Assembly (NCBI GenBank): GCA_028023455.1
Contig: JAQFVV010000027.1
Coordinates: 6,259,845 to 6,323,844 of the forward strand
DNA length: 64,000 bases
DNA from: Epiperipatus broadwayi
Taxonomy: Eukaryota > Onychophora > Udeonychophora > Euonychophora > Peripatidae
Direction of reading: 5' to 3'
Numbering within the stretch: position 1 is the first letter of the stretch; each line of letters opens with the position of its first letter. Position numbers and translations under genes: made by a program. Positions 24,868-38,639 of this stretch are shown here, one piece after another. The notes below the pieces were generated by a model. It was not told the DNA's origin. It saw only the letters and a list, made by a program, of their open reading frames with translations, and made no database searches.

Positions 24868-27800
24868 TATAATGGTATGGAGAATTAGGGATGAACCTGG
24901 GATGATGGCACTCATCATCATCAACCCCAAATCAAAGACTCGAATTTAAACATACAAATAATATAATGAGCATAAGGACTAATAAGTATATTAACTATAA
25001 ATTCACCAGCATTATACAAAAGTAATAATAATTCATCATGAATGATCAAGGATAAAACAATCGTGTGACTGGATTTGAATGGGTCTACTATAGACCAGGT
25101 TAATTATTTAGCCCATGCCAGCTTAGGGCAAATTATTTAAACAATAATTTGGATGCACAAAACTTAAGTGCTAATCCATAAGAATATTATAAAAAAATAA
25201 TGATGGGATGCTAAAACATGCTGATCATCATCAATGCTCTGGCCAATTAGTACCATTAATGTACTGACCATTTATAAAAATTTCTAATTAATACTAAACA
25301 AAATGAAATGTACATGGACTTTAAAGGATATCCTTTTTGTGCCACCTAACATTAGAGAAGTAATGAAATCGTCACCAACTGGATGCTCATAAACACTATA
25401 AACTTTTCTTTAACAGACTTATGCATGAATCCAGCTCTGTGAGCAAGAGATATAATACAAACCATATTCTAAAGCTATTTTAGGATTGAGTAAATTCACT
25501 GGTAACAATGAAATATAAATTTGTCAATTAGAAATAATGAAATAAAGGTTGATAGAATATGGTTATACATATAAATTAAGCCGCCTGATTTTGATTAATA
25601 CAAAAAGAAATCCATTATTATATGGTAATTTACATAATGTCTCAATAGATTTACATAAACCACATCAGCATACATGCCTGTATTAAAAAAAATGAACATA
25701 TTCAAATTGCTATGGACTTATAATAAAAATATTAATTTGAACAAATATGTTTCTACCTGATATGCGTCTATATAAGCATGCAGAAGAGCTACAACACATG
25801 GGAATTATATAATTAAAAAAATGAGCTATCACATTTTAATGATACATAAATAATGACCTGGATACCCATGGAAATGTGCGCACTGATATTTCATTAGTAA
25901 AAAAATTATCTTTAAAAATATTTTCATCAGACAATTCAATGTCAAAATGCACACGTGTATATAAAAAAATAGTATAAATCAAAAGTTATTTATTATTTTT
26001 AATAGTAAAACATAACTTCTTTGACTTGATAAAAGTTTTTTCAGGTTGCTGATAGTTGTATATGTCTTCAAAAAAAAATATTTTAGCAAGTTATTTTGTT
26101 CAGTATAGAAAATTTTTTAAAGATTTCCTTTTTTAATTAAATTATTGGAAACGTCTTAATTGAATAATTTAGACAAATTTACTTTTAAATCTCATAATTT
26201 AAAGACTAGCTGCAAACATATTTAAAATAATAATTTTTCAACAAAATCTTTATAAAATAGGTTTGGTATGCACACTATATATATACAATGCAGTAACAGT
26301 CTGCTTCTCTACCTATAGATAAGACAGCATGGTAACACTGAAATCTTGGTACACTGGGTCACTAATCATGCTCGTAGTATAATGTCCCGTTAATATTTTC
26401 AGGTAAGATATAAATCAAATAATCGATTGCATTAAATCTAATTATTCTCATTTGATAAATTTTATGCAAGCCAGTCATCTTATACATGGGATATAGAACA
26501 CAATAACAGGATCCTACATGTTAATTCAAACTACCATCATGACCCCAGCAGCTAATTTGTTCTCTGTACCTTCAGTTATATCCTCAGTCGTGCTGTCATA
26601 ATCTCCATGACTGGATATGAGATTGGCTTACAACTATAGTGTGAGCATGTATATATATATAGTAGAAATAATTTTTTTCATACATATTTTCTATATTACA
26701 CAATAGTTAAGTGTTAAATAATTTTGAATTTCAAAAAATATTAAATAAACATCTAAAATGATTTAATTAATATTTTCTGATTTTGAAATTAAAACAAGCG
26801 TGCTTTTATGTTACAATAGATATGCTAGTAATTATAAAATTCCATTATCTTTTAATTGGGTTAAAATTTAAACCTTGTATAACATTTCGATAAAAGTCCT
26901 ACAAAGTTGTTTTTGAAAGGATTAAGTTGAATTGAAAAGAGTCATTAACTTTTTTAATCGAGATAAAGAAAAGAATTAATTTCTGTTTTTTTTTTAAATT
27001 CCATTCTGACTAAAAAGATTAGACGATAGTTTTTTACAGATGATGACAAGTTATAACAAGGCAAGAAACGATCCAGCTGCTGCTATTAGTGCAATGATGA
27101 TAGAGTTTGAATTCACATGGAAACAAGACCCAGCTTGTATGTGGTGATAACCTGTATATATGCGTATTAATATAGAGAGGAGGGAGCTCACTGTAGGCCA
27201 GCAGTTACTAGGTTAGACCTTTCCCCAAGATGATAGTCTGATTTTAGAAGGGACCCGGTTACCAAGAGATTACCTTACTATATGAGCAGTTTTATCAATA
27301 TGCAAGGAAGCCAGATAAAGGTACTGTTATGTATATAAAATTCAGATAGCTGGTTTTAAAGGTAAATTTGTGATTAAATTATTCAACTAGAATAATGAAA
27401 GAAAATAATAAATGACTTTCTAGTTTTATTTATGAATAATGAAAATCAGAAATTTTAGTGAAAATAATTATTGTTAAAATCTAATTTAAAAGTAAAAGGA
27501 TTGAATCATAAAATATTTTGTTTTGAAATTTAAAAAAAAAAAAACGGGCTCAGAAAATGTTATTGTAAATGGTTTTTTTAAGAACTTTTCGAACTAAATC
27601 TCACGATAATTATTTTTTAAAAAAAGAAAAACTTTTACCAACTTTGATTCATACTATCTTTTTTTTTTTAGATTCACATGTGAATTTTATGTATATTTTC
27701 AACATAGAATTGTCTAGTGAAAAATATTTTTTCACTAAGTATTATTTTGACATAATATAAATGTTAGTGTGTGCGCACATTTCCTAGCACACACACATGT

Positions 27801-28768
27801 TAAATGAGTCATTATGTATTATAAAAATGAAATTTTTTTATTGGTTTATGACAATCCAAAGATGTGAATTTTAAATTATAAAACACATCTATGTGCATAT
27901 ATAGATGCATGTCATGTAGACGCATGTTAAAATTATTCATACTTTATGAATTATTAAAATGAATTGGTTTTTTTTTATAAGTGACAATTCAAATATGTTC
28001 AGTTTTTTATACAGGCACGTCTGTGCAGATATATAGATGCTTTATATGAATTTATTTGAATATTTGTACATGTAATAGTGAATTTCTTTTTGGTATTAAT
28101 CAAAATCAGAAGGCTTAATTTATATGTATAGCCTTATTCTACTGATTTTAATTTTATTATTAATAGATTTATATTTCATTGTTTAAATTATCCCAGTGAA
28201 TTTATTTAATCCTAAAATATAAATTATTATATGTTTTATCATATCTCTTGCTCACAGTTAACAGTTATAGAGCATTTGCTAATATCTGGATTTGTGCATA
28301 ATGGTTGTTATATAAAAGGTGTTTATGTTTAGTGTTATGGACATCCAGTTGATGATCCTGGTTGGCTTAAAAGGGATATCCTTTAAAGTCCATGCACTAC
28401 ATTTTAATTATTTTATTTAGAAATTAATGGTAGCAAATGGCCAGAGCATTATTGTTATATATTCTGATGGATTAGCGCTTAAGTATGTGCATCCAAAGTA
28501 TTGTATTCCTTCCCTAAGTTTGGCAGTGGTTGAAAAACTAGCCTTGTCTATAGTGTACCCATTTCAAATCCAGTCACAGGTGACTGTTGAGTTTTATTGT
28601 TAATCATTATTAATGATGAATGATTATTCTGTAATGCTGGGGAATCGATAGTTCTATGCTAATCTCTCAGGCTCATTATATTCATTATTATTTCTTTTGT
28701 ATTAACTGGGATTGACGATGATGAGTTCCATCATGCCCAGTTCACTCCTGACTTAGTACCATTACAGC
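24868..28768. repeat. Very long diverged palindrome, about 3.9 kb, arms about 1.8 kb
   Basis: The ends are complementary (left TAATGGTATGG...CATCATCATCAACCCC, right GGGATTGACGATGATGAG...ACCATTA). Complementarity can be followed inwards through many blocks: GGATATCCTTT (25328 and 28373), CTCTTGCTCACAG-type (25440 and 28248), TACATATAAATTAAGCC (25566 and 28116), GGAAATGTGCGCAC (25870 and 27770), ACAATTC(A/T)ATGT, and CATGTTAATTCAAACTACCATCAT (26517 and 27110). The centre lies about 26.65-27.04 kb. The arms carry many mismatches and length changes. I see no reading frame or known domain inside. Confidence 0.85.
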
Positions 28769-28769
28769 A

Positions 28770-30370
28770 TGTTATGTTTTGTTGTTTTTTTTTGCCTGAA
28801 AGCAGGTTGAGTAATTAGTTCACCTTACAGCTAAGCATTTGATTGTTGAGTGATAGTTACAAATGCTTATTGTCCTCATACTCTAGTATCTACATTTTGA
28901 ATTATTATGTGTCGCATCTTTTAAGATGCATACTGTATATTAAATTGTTTATTAGTATTTTATATAACTGCTTGCTGTTTTTTTAGTATAAAACTTTATT
29001 TGTATCTTTTTTGCATTTGAAATTTTTTTCTGATAGGGCAGAATAATAGCCTAGCTTTGTTTAAATTAATATCTACTAAAATAATGAAAGTTAAGATTAA
29101 AATGGTATTAGTGCTACTAATTAGAGCATTTTAGCACTGTCACTACATGAAAATAAGATATTAGCTGTTAATACATGGCCAAATTCTAAATTGTCAATTG
29201 ACACTATAAAAGGAGTTTTTGAATCTAAACAAACTCCACCAACATACAAAATCAGTTTATTGTTGTGAATTTTCAAGATTATTATATTTAAATTAGTTTA
29301 CAGCTTCCTGAAGTTCATAGGGCTTTGGGGAGTACTCTGGATAAGTTAGTTGCTAGTCTTGTTTTTGTAAAAAAAATCTTAACCACTTATAAACTTAAAT
29401 TTCATAGTTATCAGCTCTAAAATGTTATAAAAAGTAACTTTATTGTAAGTAAATTTTTAACATATAAATTAAAATAATCATTAACTTTTTACTTTTATAT
29501 ATATTATAAGCATAATTTGAACTTCGATGTAAAGTAGAAGATTAATTCTGTGAAATTATCAAATGGAAGGTTTAGACTTTTCATCTTGATATATTTTTTA
29601 ATTTTAGGCTATTTTATTAGAATGCTTTATTTTTTTTTTTGTTAAACATTTTAAAAATTGTCATAGTAGGAATGAAGTTTTTTACTGAAATATAGTTTTT
29701 TTGTGTGACTTAAACTTGTATGCAACAAATTTAAATATTCAAATGTTATTAGATTACTATAAAGATGAGATTGAAGATATAGTTAGGTGTATTGGACAAT
29801 ACAAAAATACATTATAAGAATATTGGTACTATGTGAATAAACCAGTGAAGATTGTGAATTGATTTTCAGAATTAAAAAAACCGGTTGTAGAGGATACAGT
29901 TATGTGGGTGGAAAGACACTGATTAATAATATATAGTTCAGACATGTCAAGTGACATACTTTATATTTTCATTTTCACAAAAGTAATTTTAATTCTTTGA
30001 TTTTAAGCATTTAAATAACTTAGATTATATATATATGTTTTCTGTCTAAAGTAGATTGAATAATTATTAGCTTACCACTGACAAATTATTGATAACATTA
30101 TATTATACAAATGTTAACATATTTATAGCAAAATAAGTTTATTTACGTAGGCAAAAGTATGATGAAATTGCAACGATTGCAGCACAGGTAGCACAATAAG
30201 TTGTTTAACTCCAATGGCTTGTGACCCAAAATTGAAGAGTGACACGTTCTAATATTACATAATCATGATAACTAAATTAAAAAAAGATTTGTTTTCCAAG
30301 AGTGAGATTACTTGGTCATTGGTAATAGATACAATTACTTGCTATTCTAATATCTACATTTTGGAGTTAC
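28770..30370. other. Intergenic, nothing recognised
   Basis: AT-rich DNA between the palindrome and the Penelope fragments. No open frame or repeat structure I can support. Confidence 0.5.
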
Positions 30371-30375
30371 ATTAT

Positions 30376-31587
30376 GATCATTTGATTCTGAGCACAATAT
30401 TATGGGATTGGCGGGTGTGAAGTTGTGTCCAGATTGTTTAGCATGCTCCAAGAATACAGAGGACGTGTTGCTGTTTTTCTGACCTCTATTAAATGTGTAA
30501 ATATGTTGACCCAGTCCAGTATTGATTGTAGCTTTCGTTTCACCATAATACATAGCATGGCATCCAGCCTGAGGGCAGGCAATAGAGTACACCACGTCTG
30601 GGGTGAACGATCGATCAATGTGGTCTTTAGAGTTGTTAAGCAATCTATTAGAATTAGGTGGAGTTCTAACTGCTATGTTAAATTTATCGTTTAATGCTTT
30701 CATTAGTTTGTTAGATATTTTAGGAATGTAGGGGATTGTTATTCTAGGTAGATTGGTGCGAGGTACATTATTGTTTATTGTATTATTAAATTTTATGATT
30801 TTATTTTTAATAGCTTTGAATTTGAACCCTGCTGCTAATAGATCTTTAATATAGTTGTTTATGTTTTCTTTCCTGTCTGCTTCATATTTACATAAATAAA
30901 AGTTTCTAAACAAAAATGCATTAAGGCCAGCAAATTTATGCGATGCAGGTGAGTTAGAGTTAGGGTGGATACAGCTTCGAATTTCAAATGGTTTAACAAT
31001 CATTTTGTAATCTATTAAGTGGCGATTTCTCGATAAAGAGAGGTCGAGATATTTAAGTTGTTTATTATTTTCATATGTGATGGTGAATGAAAGTTTGGTT
31101 AAGTTTTGTAAATCACGTATATTTAAAGTATTATCTTTAGAGGTTATGATAAAGATATCGTCTACATAACGAATATATGTAAAGTCTTGGTTGATATTGT
31201 TATATTTTGGAAGGATAGATCGTATTTATTTAAATATATGCTAGATAAAACACCACTGATAGGAAGGTCCATGGGCCATCCATCTTGCATTGTGTACCAC
31301 TTGTTTTCAAAGAGTAAATATATGTGAATCAAGCCATGACAGGAAAGCAATAATGAATTTAACTCTTTCACTAGGGCAATGTACTCGCAGTAGCTCTTCG
31401 TGTACTATTTGGATAGATGCTTTTCGATTAATTGATCCGTATAGTTCCTTCACATCCATTGTAGCCATAATTGAAGTCTGAGAGATTTGAGTATTTTTGA
31501 TTTTGGAGATGAATTGGAGAGACGAGTTTATCGTGTATGAGCCAAAATTAAGGTAATCTATAAGTAATTGATTGATTAATTTGGCTG
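30376..31587 (-). mobile_element. Penelope-like retroelement fragment, truncated at both ends
   Basis: Minus strand. From high to low coordinates: an RT fragment with IMATMDVKELYGSI (31400-31480 region), WYTMQDGWPMDLPISG (about 31235-31300), the catalytic YVDD box at 31157-31168 (FTYIRYVDDIFIIT), then a linker with KYLDLSLSRN. The C-terminal GIY-YIG-type nuclease region follows (VVYSIACPQAGC...YYGETKATINT...FLEHAKQSGH, 30400-30620). RT plus C-terminal GIY-YIG is the signature of Penelope-like elements. There are frameshifts near 31300 and 31200. The longest clean frame is 31003-30347, but homology stops at about 30376, where the related plus-strand copy continues. The 5' part of the RT is missing. 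Confidence 0.85.
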
Positions 31588-31920
31588 CTTCAAAATAACA
31601 ATCAATACTAGACTGGGTCAACATATTTACACATTTAACAGAGCTCAGAAAAACAGCAACATGTCCTCTGTATTCTTGGAGCATGCTAAACAATCTGGAC
31701 ACAACTTCACACCCGCCAATCTCATAATATTGTGCTCAGAATCAAATGATCACAAAAGAAAAATAAAGGAGGCATTTGGAAACATCCATGCCATTAATAG
31801 AAAGGATACTTGCTTCGAGATCTCGAAGAAATGGGCTACGTAATACTAGCTTATTTGAAAATTTGTATTTGCATATTTTATTATACATTTTATGAAGGCT
31901 ATGAATATGAGGCATGGATC
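31588..31920 (+). mobile_element. Second Penelope-like fragment, 3' end, head to head with the first
   Basis: Plus strand. It opens abruptly inside the nuclease domain (ITINTRLGQHIYTFNR) and runs through SSVFLEHAKQSGHNFTPANL, then continues past the point where the other copy ends (KRKIKEAFGNIHAINRKDT) to a stop at 31841-31843 and some 3' sequence. About 215 bases are shared with the first fragment in inverted orientation. Confidence 0.85.
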
Positions 31921-32017
31921 CTCGAAAATGTTAAGCCGATAAACTTTAATACTAATTAATATCTTCTCTAATTAACAATTATATATTTTACATATAGTGA
32001 GAAGTAAAGCTATATTT

Positions 32018-32231
32018 ATAAAATGATATTGAACATCACATGATCACCATCTCTTATGCTAGCACATAACTTATTAAACAGGCAAAACTCCATACAGTAG
32101 TGCCATCTTGTGTCAAAACTAATCTGGGGATATTGGATGAGTAGGCACTAGATGGGGATGTTATGCACAAGCCTTCTGGCATCCATTGATTACTGTGTGG
32201 AGAGTTTTGCCTGTTTAATAAAATGATATTG
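32018..32231 (-). repeat. Palindromic repeat family P, short copy with 14-bp target duplication
   Basis: The terminal stem TTATTAAACAGGCAAAACTCCATACAGTA (32071-32099) pairs with 32191-32221. The middle has the family core CTGGGGATATTGGATGAGTAGG. A one-sided tail (GATCACCATCTCTTATGCTAGCAC) sits at the left. The unit is flanked by ATAAAATGATATTG at 32018-32031 and 32218-32231, a perfect 14-base duplication. Confidence 0.85.
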
Positions 32232-32279
32232 TTGATCCCATTACCTTTGTATATATACAAGTGCATAACATTTTAAGAG

Positions 32280-35200
32280 GTAATGGACATTCCAATTAAA
32301 TATTTTGCTAGCATTGTTCAACTGGAAAGTGGGTAAAAATGGAACTTATTTCATCTGTTCAAATTATTTATTAGAGAAGCCAGTATAGACATAAACATGT
32401 ATTTTGTAACGACCATATCGTCCTTTTATATTTCAAATATAAGGTGACACATTAAAAGAATATTTAAATGATCTAATCTGTACTTTGATTCAACATTTTT
32501 TAGTTAGACTATGCCAACTTAACCTGTAAATGTCAGATCCTGTTATTTATGCATTAATTGAAAGCTTATGGTTAGCAAAAGGTGTTTGAATTGAAATGCA
32601 TCACTTTAAAGTTTTATAGTAATATATATATTACACATATTTTATAGTAATATATATATATTACACATATACCTACAACAGATGACGAATGCAATCTAAA
32701 GCACGTGTATAAACAATGTTGATACCTTTCAAAATGACATGCTTAATGTAAAATAAAAACATCTGGAGCAAGGTAATATTAATAATTAATAGATCTTAAA
32801 AATAATTACTAATGATTAATATAAAGTGGGGTCATAATATCTATATTGTACCGATATTGTATCTGTACATATAATGTCTAAAAATTATTAAAATAAAATT
32901 ATCAAATAATGCGAAGGTTTCATTGTTATTGTAAAAATCTAAAGAGTTTTATTATTATTAGTTTAAAACAAAAGCCATTACGTTAAAAGTTTAGAGTTTT
33001 AAAAATAAAGAAAGAAGAAATACTGTTAGCCCCGGGAAAAATTAAACCCTGCATCATTCATAAAGTTTTACGAATTAATTTAAAAGTAATTCGGGGAAGA
33101 GAATTTATTTTAGAAAAGGTTAAAACTATAGCAGTTTAAATGAATCTTTTACATAAAATACCTCTTTGTTTAAATTATTAAAGGAAAAAAAAGATAAGTA
33201 GTTTTAAAAAATAATGATTTTAAAATATACACGTGCATGTTAAAAATATTGAAAAGAAAATATAGCGTGTGATTGGAATTCTCTCAAAGATTTAAATATT
33301 GTATACACTCATAAATGTAAAAACAAAATGTGCAATGGCTACTGAGTTAAACAAAATCCACAAAAATTTGCAATGGCTACTAATTAAAAGATTTCAAACA
33401 ACAGGATTAGAAGCTTATCTAAGAAATGTATTCAAAAACTGGGGGAATTCCAGCAACAGAGATAGCCGGTGGACATAAAAACCAATTACCAAAATGACAA
33501 CAGATCATCCTAATAAATAGTTCAGTTTTTTCATCGGACAGCAGTTTAGTTCAATCTAAGAGTTGAGAACACAATCAGATTAAGTCAGTCTTCTCATGTA
33601 TTTGTTAATAAAGAACATGCAGTGATAATTGTCGGAATCATATGACCTTGCTCCAGACCTTAGTCTAATGAAGATCAGCAATTTTGCCCGGAAAAGTGAT
33701 GCCTGCATAACAACTTGAAAAACCGCCAGGATATTTAACTTCTTCAAAGAATAGTGCCACGGAATAGTAAGCAGAAAAATCTCCAATCCAACCGGTTGGA
33801 AAGATTTTCAATTGAAGCAACAACCAGCAAGAAGTCAACGTTCAAATCCTAGGTAATAAATAACTTTTTTATTTCCATTTCTAATTAAAGTAGCCATTGC
33901 AATAATTTGAAGCCTCTCAGAGTCAGTTTAAAAAAAAGAACTCTATAGCATGCATAAAGGACTTGATGTGCGTGTTTTGAAATATCATGTATGTGAATTC
34001 TTTATATTGATTTTATGTATTTATTTAAATGCCATGTATTATTTAATGCTTGTTATATTCTATTTTGTTATATGAATTCAGAGTGTGTGCATAGTCAGTA
34101 TACGTAATCATCATTGTCTAATTTAATTAAGTTCTTATAAAAGTATTTCAAATTAGAATAAATGTGTAGTTAAAATAAATTGTCTTTAAACTTCATATTT
34201 GTCCGTCAATTCTTTACCACTAATTAAAGCAATTTGTTATTGTATTACAATTGATTGAGCTTGTCATGGGATATTTCGAGCACTGGATTATGAGCCTACT
34301 GTCCAAACACATTAGTTCTCATAACTAGCTGGCACCTGAGGTCTACCTCAAAACAAATAAAGTGCTTGGATAGTAGGGGTTTGAATCTAGCAATCGAGGT
34401 GGGCCACAGTCTGGAAATGTGATCGTGTTATGTGTTGCATAGCTCGGTCTAACCATGGGTATTGTTGATAGGTTTGCTATCAATATTTCCCCTCTGCTCA
34501 AAGGGCCGGTCCATTCACATAATATTTATAATATAAAATTATAAATTTATGATAATTAAGGTGTAAACCCAGTTAAACTAGCAAATAGAGTATGCTGTTT
34601 CATCTTATGAACGCACCTGGTACAATATAGATGATTTCTATTAACATGCTTTGTTTTTTATATATATTATTATTGTATTTTACTGCTTAGAAATGAAACT
34701 TTTGTGTTGGTGGAAGTGCATGTGCAATTTCATTAACATTCTTTACAAAAACAGTCAATATACACTGATTTAGGATTTCATCTTTATCAGTGGTTTTATT
34801 CAGAAACCATACTATTTAATTACTTTAGTAATTCAATTGGGCCTAATATTGAACTATACATTTTAGTATTATCAAAACTCTCAACTACTTTTCTCTTCCT
34901 AATCACATTTCTTAGCAAAGAAAAGAAATATCAAATTTCTTTTTCGCTTCTGTGGAAAAATATTGATATTAGTTTAAACTCTTGCATCCACCCTTCTCTG
35001 GAGATACACTTGAAGATCAGCAATAGACTATATATCAATTCAAATTCTAGTCACTATATTTTGATTTTTAATTATATTAAATCTTAATGCTCTATCGGTC
35101 TGATCTCTTAAAATATCGACAATCTTTTGCAAAAATAGATCCAACATGATTGGTATGCCACAAAAAAGATCAAGTATCCACTTTTATTTTGTTTGCCCTC

Positions 35201-38200
35201 TCGTCTATGAGATGTACATTTATATATGGCCAATACCTGAAAAGATATCCAAAACAATCGTTAATAAACTTACGTCAAAATACAATCATTAATAAGTTTA
35301 GATCAATGAAAAAATTCTGTCCAAAAATTTTGTCTCTATCTGGATACAGTTTGCGTTTTTTTCTTCTCAGACACTGAACAATTATTAATTTTCTTTTACA
35401 CCCAATAAAAACTTATTTTGTCAATGTAGTTTAACTGTAATCACTGAATCTGTATAAAAATTATCCATTGTTTTTACATTCCTATAGTTTACAAAGTTCG
35501 ATAAAATTACTGTTAATAATAGTATTACCAATAACTAGGTTGTTATGTAATATTATGACATAAATACATTGGTTTTTCCCTTCATTTGCATTTGTAATTC
35601 AAATTTGCATATGTCTGTTCCAGAAAGAATTGATTTCTTCTTTATAATCTGAAAGAGTGTACCTTCAGTAAAGTTCACCATAATGTATGCAAATTTGTAC
35701 TCTATAGTAATTAACTTGATATAATAATATTAGAGACATATTTAGAAAAACAAACTACATTTTAAGACATATACACATATGTACAAATTATCAATTCAAA
35801 TTACAAACATCATGTCAAGGGAAATTATCTATATGGGTAATGTCACTAGTACTCCACTTTATATTAATCATTAGTAATTATTTTTAAGATCTGTAAAATT
35901 ATTAATACCTTAATCCATATATGTTTTTATTTTACATCAAAAATTGAATAGATCAGCACATATCAATTTGAAATGTATATCAACACATTCTTCATACATG
36001 CACCAAGACTGCAGTCATTATCTGTTATGTATATATTTCTCTGCCAAAAATCAGTTTTTCTAATTACTAAATAACTGAGATGCAACTAAAGTGATGTCAT
36101 AATATTTGTTATATCTATTTATAAGTAATAATAAATAGCTATTAAATGAGTATATTCATTCCAATTTAAAAAAAAAACCCGAGAAACTTATAGAAGAGAG
36201 TTTTGCAAGACTAAACAAAGGAATGTGTGAAACACAAATACTTCCACATATAAAATACGCTGGTCATTTTTCTTTTTACTTCATATTTTACAATGTTGCC
36301 TTTTAATTTGTCGATCTATAATCATAACTCTTCAAAATGTATTCTTTCCAATGGAAACAACTGGTATTGTACCACATTACGAACATCTTTGAGAAAATAG
36401 ACAAGAACAAAATATTGCAATAAATTATTAAAATACAGTGGAATCTACTACAGCTTTCATTTCTAGAAAGAACAAATAAATTCCTAAAGAAAGCATTTAA
36501 AATATTCCTGTCAGGTTGAGCAATGCTCATTGTTTATATCTTGCAAGCTTAAAAGAAATGGAATCATGTGATCTATGACTATTTTTTAAATAAATTCCCT
36601 TTTTAATTAAAATGTGTAAAACAAATGTAATTGTTACACTTATTGCTATTGGCTGATATGACACAGGTGCCATTTTACTTGGGTTAGACCAACAAATATC
36701 TTTATTAGGTTTTGAAAGACTTATTTTAGTTCATGCATCTGCTTGTTTACATTTTTACTGTTTTTCTTGCACTATATATTATATAATTTTTGCTTTGAGG
36801 CACATCATCATAGTTAGAAAACTAATTATTGTAGATGTTATTAAAGAAATAATTTCCACATTAGGGGAAATTTGTTCCTGCTTTTTATGTAAGATTTTTT
36901 CTATACTTTTAAAAGTTTGGTTATAGTTTTCATTTGGGGAATATTTATCTATGCTTCTTAAATTTTGTTTCAGTGTTTGGAAGTTAATGCAAAAATACTT
37001 TTTTACATAGTGTAATGATCAAATTAAAATGTTTCAAGCACTGAGATTGGTGGTTACGTTATTTCAGTTTTTTTATTTTAATTAAGGAAATTTGTACATA
37101 CTTTTGGGGAGTGCAAGACATTTTTTCTTTGCTTTTATTATAAAAAGTTTGATTATAATTTTCATTAGGGAAAAATTATTTTTGTCTTTCAAATTTATGT
37201 GTACACCATAAAAGTTAAATAAGTTAATTTTATCTTTTATGTTCTTAATTTTGTATACTATGGTTGTGGAGGATGGTAACCTTGCTCTAGATTGTCGACC
37301 TGAAATGAATTTCCTCTAAATAAATATATTTCGATATATTCTGGAATGAACAGATACAGTAACGAATTACCTTCTGGAATCAATTATAAACATTGTAATA
37401 GATCTCCTTATATTTTTACCCTTGTGTTAGTAAGATTTGCTGTCCAAAGACAAATTGTGATGTTTAGATATTATGATACTTTAAACTGGGAAACAATACT
37501 TTGATATACGACTCTTTTAAAATAGATTGCAAATTCTTTCAGAACATAACCCTCACAAATCTCAGAATAACTTTTGTATTAATTAGTACTTATTATTATT
37601 GGTTAGCTATTAATACCTTTTATTACTGGTTGTCATAATAAGTCAATAATTTTTACTTTCATTGTTTGGATCCATTCATTTAAGCTAGTTGAATTCAACT
37701 AGGCTGAATTCATTTAAACTAGCAGCATTCGGAATATTAAAGTTGAATTTGGTTTTTAATATACATTTTGCAATCGAGTATATTTCACATGTGGAGTAAA
37801 AATATATATACATAAGAAAGTGTTACATTTGACTGAACATCCTACTTTTCATGTGTTTTGCGCCCTCACCCCTTCATGTCTTATTCATCGTATTTGCTGT
37901 TATGGTTATTATTATTTAGTTTTTACTTTCCTAAAACTTGTAAATATGAAATTTTCCCTTTTTATTTTATCTTATTACATATGATATCACATTTCAAAAA
38001 AAAATCCAAAATATTTTATTTTCTGCTCCTATTTTTAACATTTCTATTTGTCACTCTATCCCCGGCTGTTATAATAAATATATTAATTTCACCCTAATAA
38101 CTTTCAATGATTATTATTAGTACATTATGGTTATTTCAGTTTGTCTATATTTATATGCTTCATTAGATAATCACACTATTGTTTTTGTGTGTTTATCTTA

Positions 38201-38330
38201 TTTCAAAAATCAGTTTTTGTTATCATAAGTTCACGCTTTATTTTATTTCTTAATTATTTGCCACTCCAAACATCTAGTAAATTGTTATTATCCAGTGTAA
38301 ATGATTTGAGAAGCCCTCTGCTGTTTTCAC
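32280..38330. other. Intergenic, no gene recognised
   Basis: Six kilobases of AT-rich DNA. Two less AT-rich islands, 33400-33860 and 34255-34515, look like old repeats; the second has a GGGGTTTGAATCTAG box at 34376-34390 resembling a tRNA-type B box. A reading frame at 35150-35377 and the hydrophobic frame at 37858-38097 match nothing I know. No splice-bounded conserved exon seen. Confidence 0.5.
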
Positions 38331-38444
38331 GTAAAATTTAAAAATAGTTGACACACTGAAGCACGTTGCATAAAAGAGAATGAGCAAGCACTGAATAACT
38401 ACCCCCAAGGGATGAACAAACCTTGCGAATTGACAGTACTCTAT

Positions 38445-38525
38445 GTGGTTTAGTGCAGTTGTAGAGAATCGGACTCGAGAATGAAAGATCTATGGATCGC
38501 ATGTCGGCTCTACCATTTATGGTGC
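38445..38525 (+). repeat. tRNA-derived SINE remnant
   Basis: GGTTTAGTGCAGTTGTAGAG resembles a D-arm/A box. It is followed by TCGGACTCGAGAATGAAAGATC in the place of the anticodon arm and by TATGGATCGCATGTCGGC in the place of the T arm. The 3' half of the anticodon stem no longer pairs, so it is not a working tRNA gene. Confidence 0.4.
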
Positions 38526-38639
38526 TAAGATGACCTCTGTGCAGCTTTCGATTACTTTCTTTTTTATGTGACAGTGATACCTGTTTATAATATTGTTGCA
38601 ATCCAATATGGTGGAGCAAGGTTTAATAATCTGATTTTT

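Noticed and set aside
24868-28768. Assembly or sequencing artefact explaining the palindromes
   Set aside because: Fold-back read artefacts give identical arms. Here and at 17.0, 20.7, 43.6 and 50.8 kb the arms have diverged with substitutions and indels. Only the 46.3-kb copy is close enough to deserve a read-level check, and it has target duplications.
30425-30694. Plus-strand open frame opposite the Penelope-like nuclease domain
   Set aside because: It is the complement of a well-supported GIY-YIG region on the minus strand; a near-identical shadow appears at 31702-31307 opposite the second copy.
30376-31920. Twin-priming inversion of a single Penelope-like insertion
   Set aside because: Both orientations contain the same nuclease segment, whereas twin priming splits one copy without duplicating a segment.
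37858-38097. 79-codon hydrophobic frame as a small membrane protein gene
   Set aside because: Phe/Leu/Ile-rich frames of this size arise freely in T-rich DNA. No homologue recognised and no splice or start context.
38445-38525. Working tRNA gene
   Set aside because: A- and B-box-like parts exist but the anticodon stem no longer pairs; kept only as a SINE remnant.
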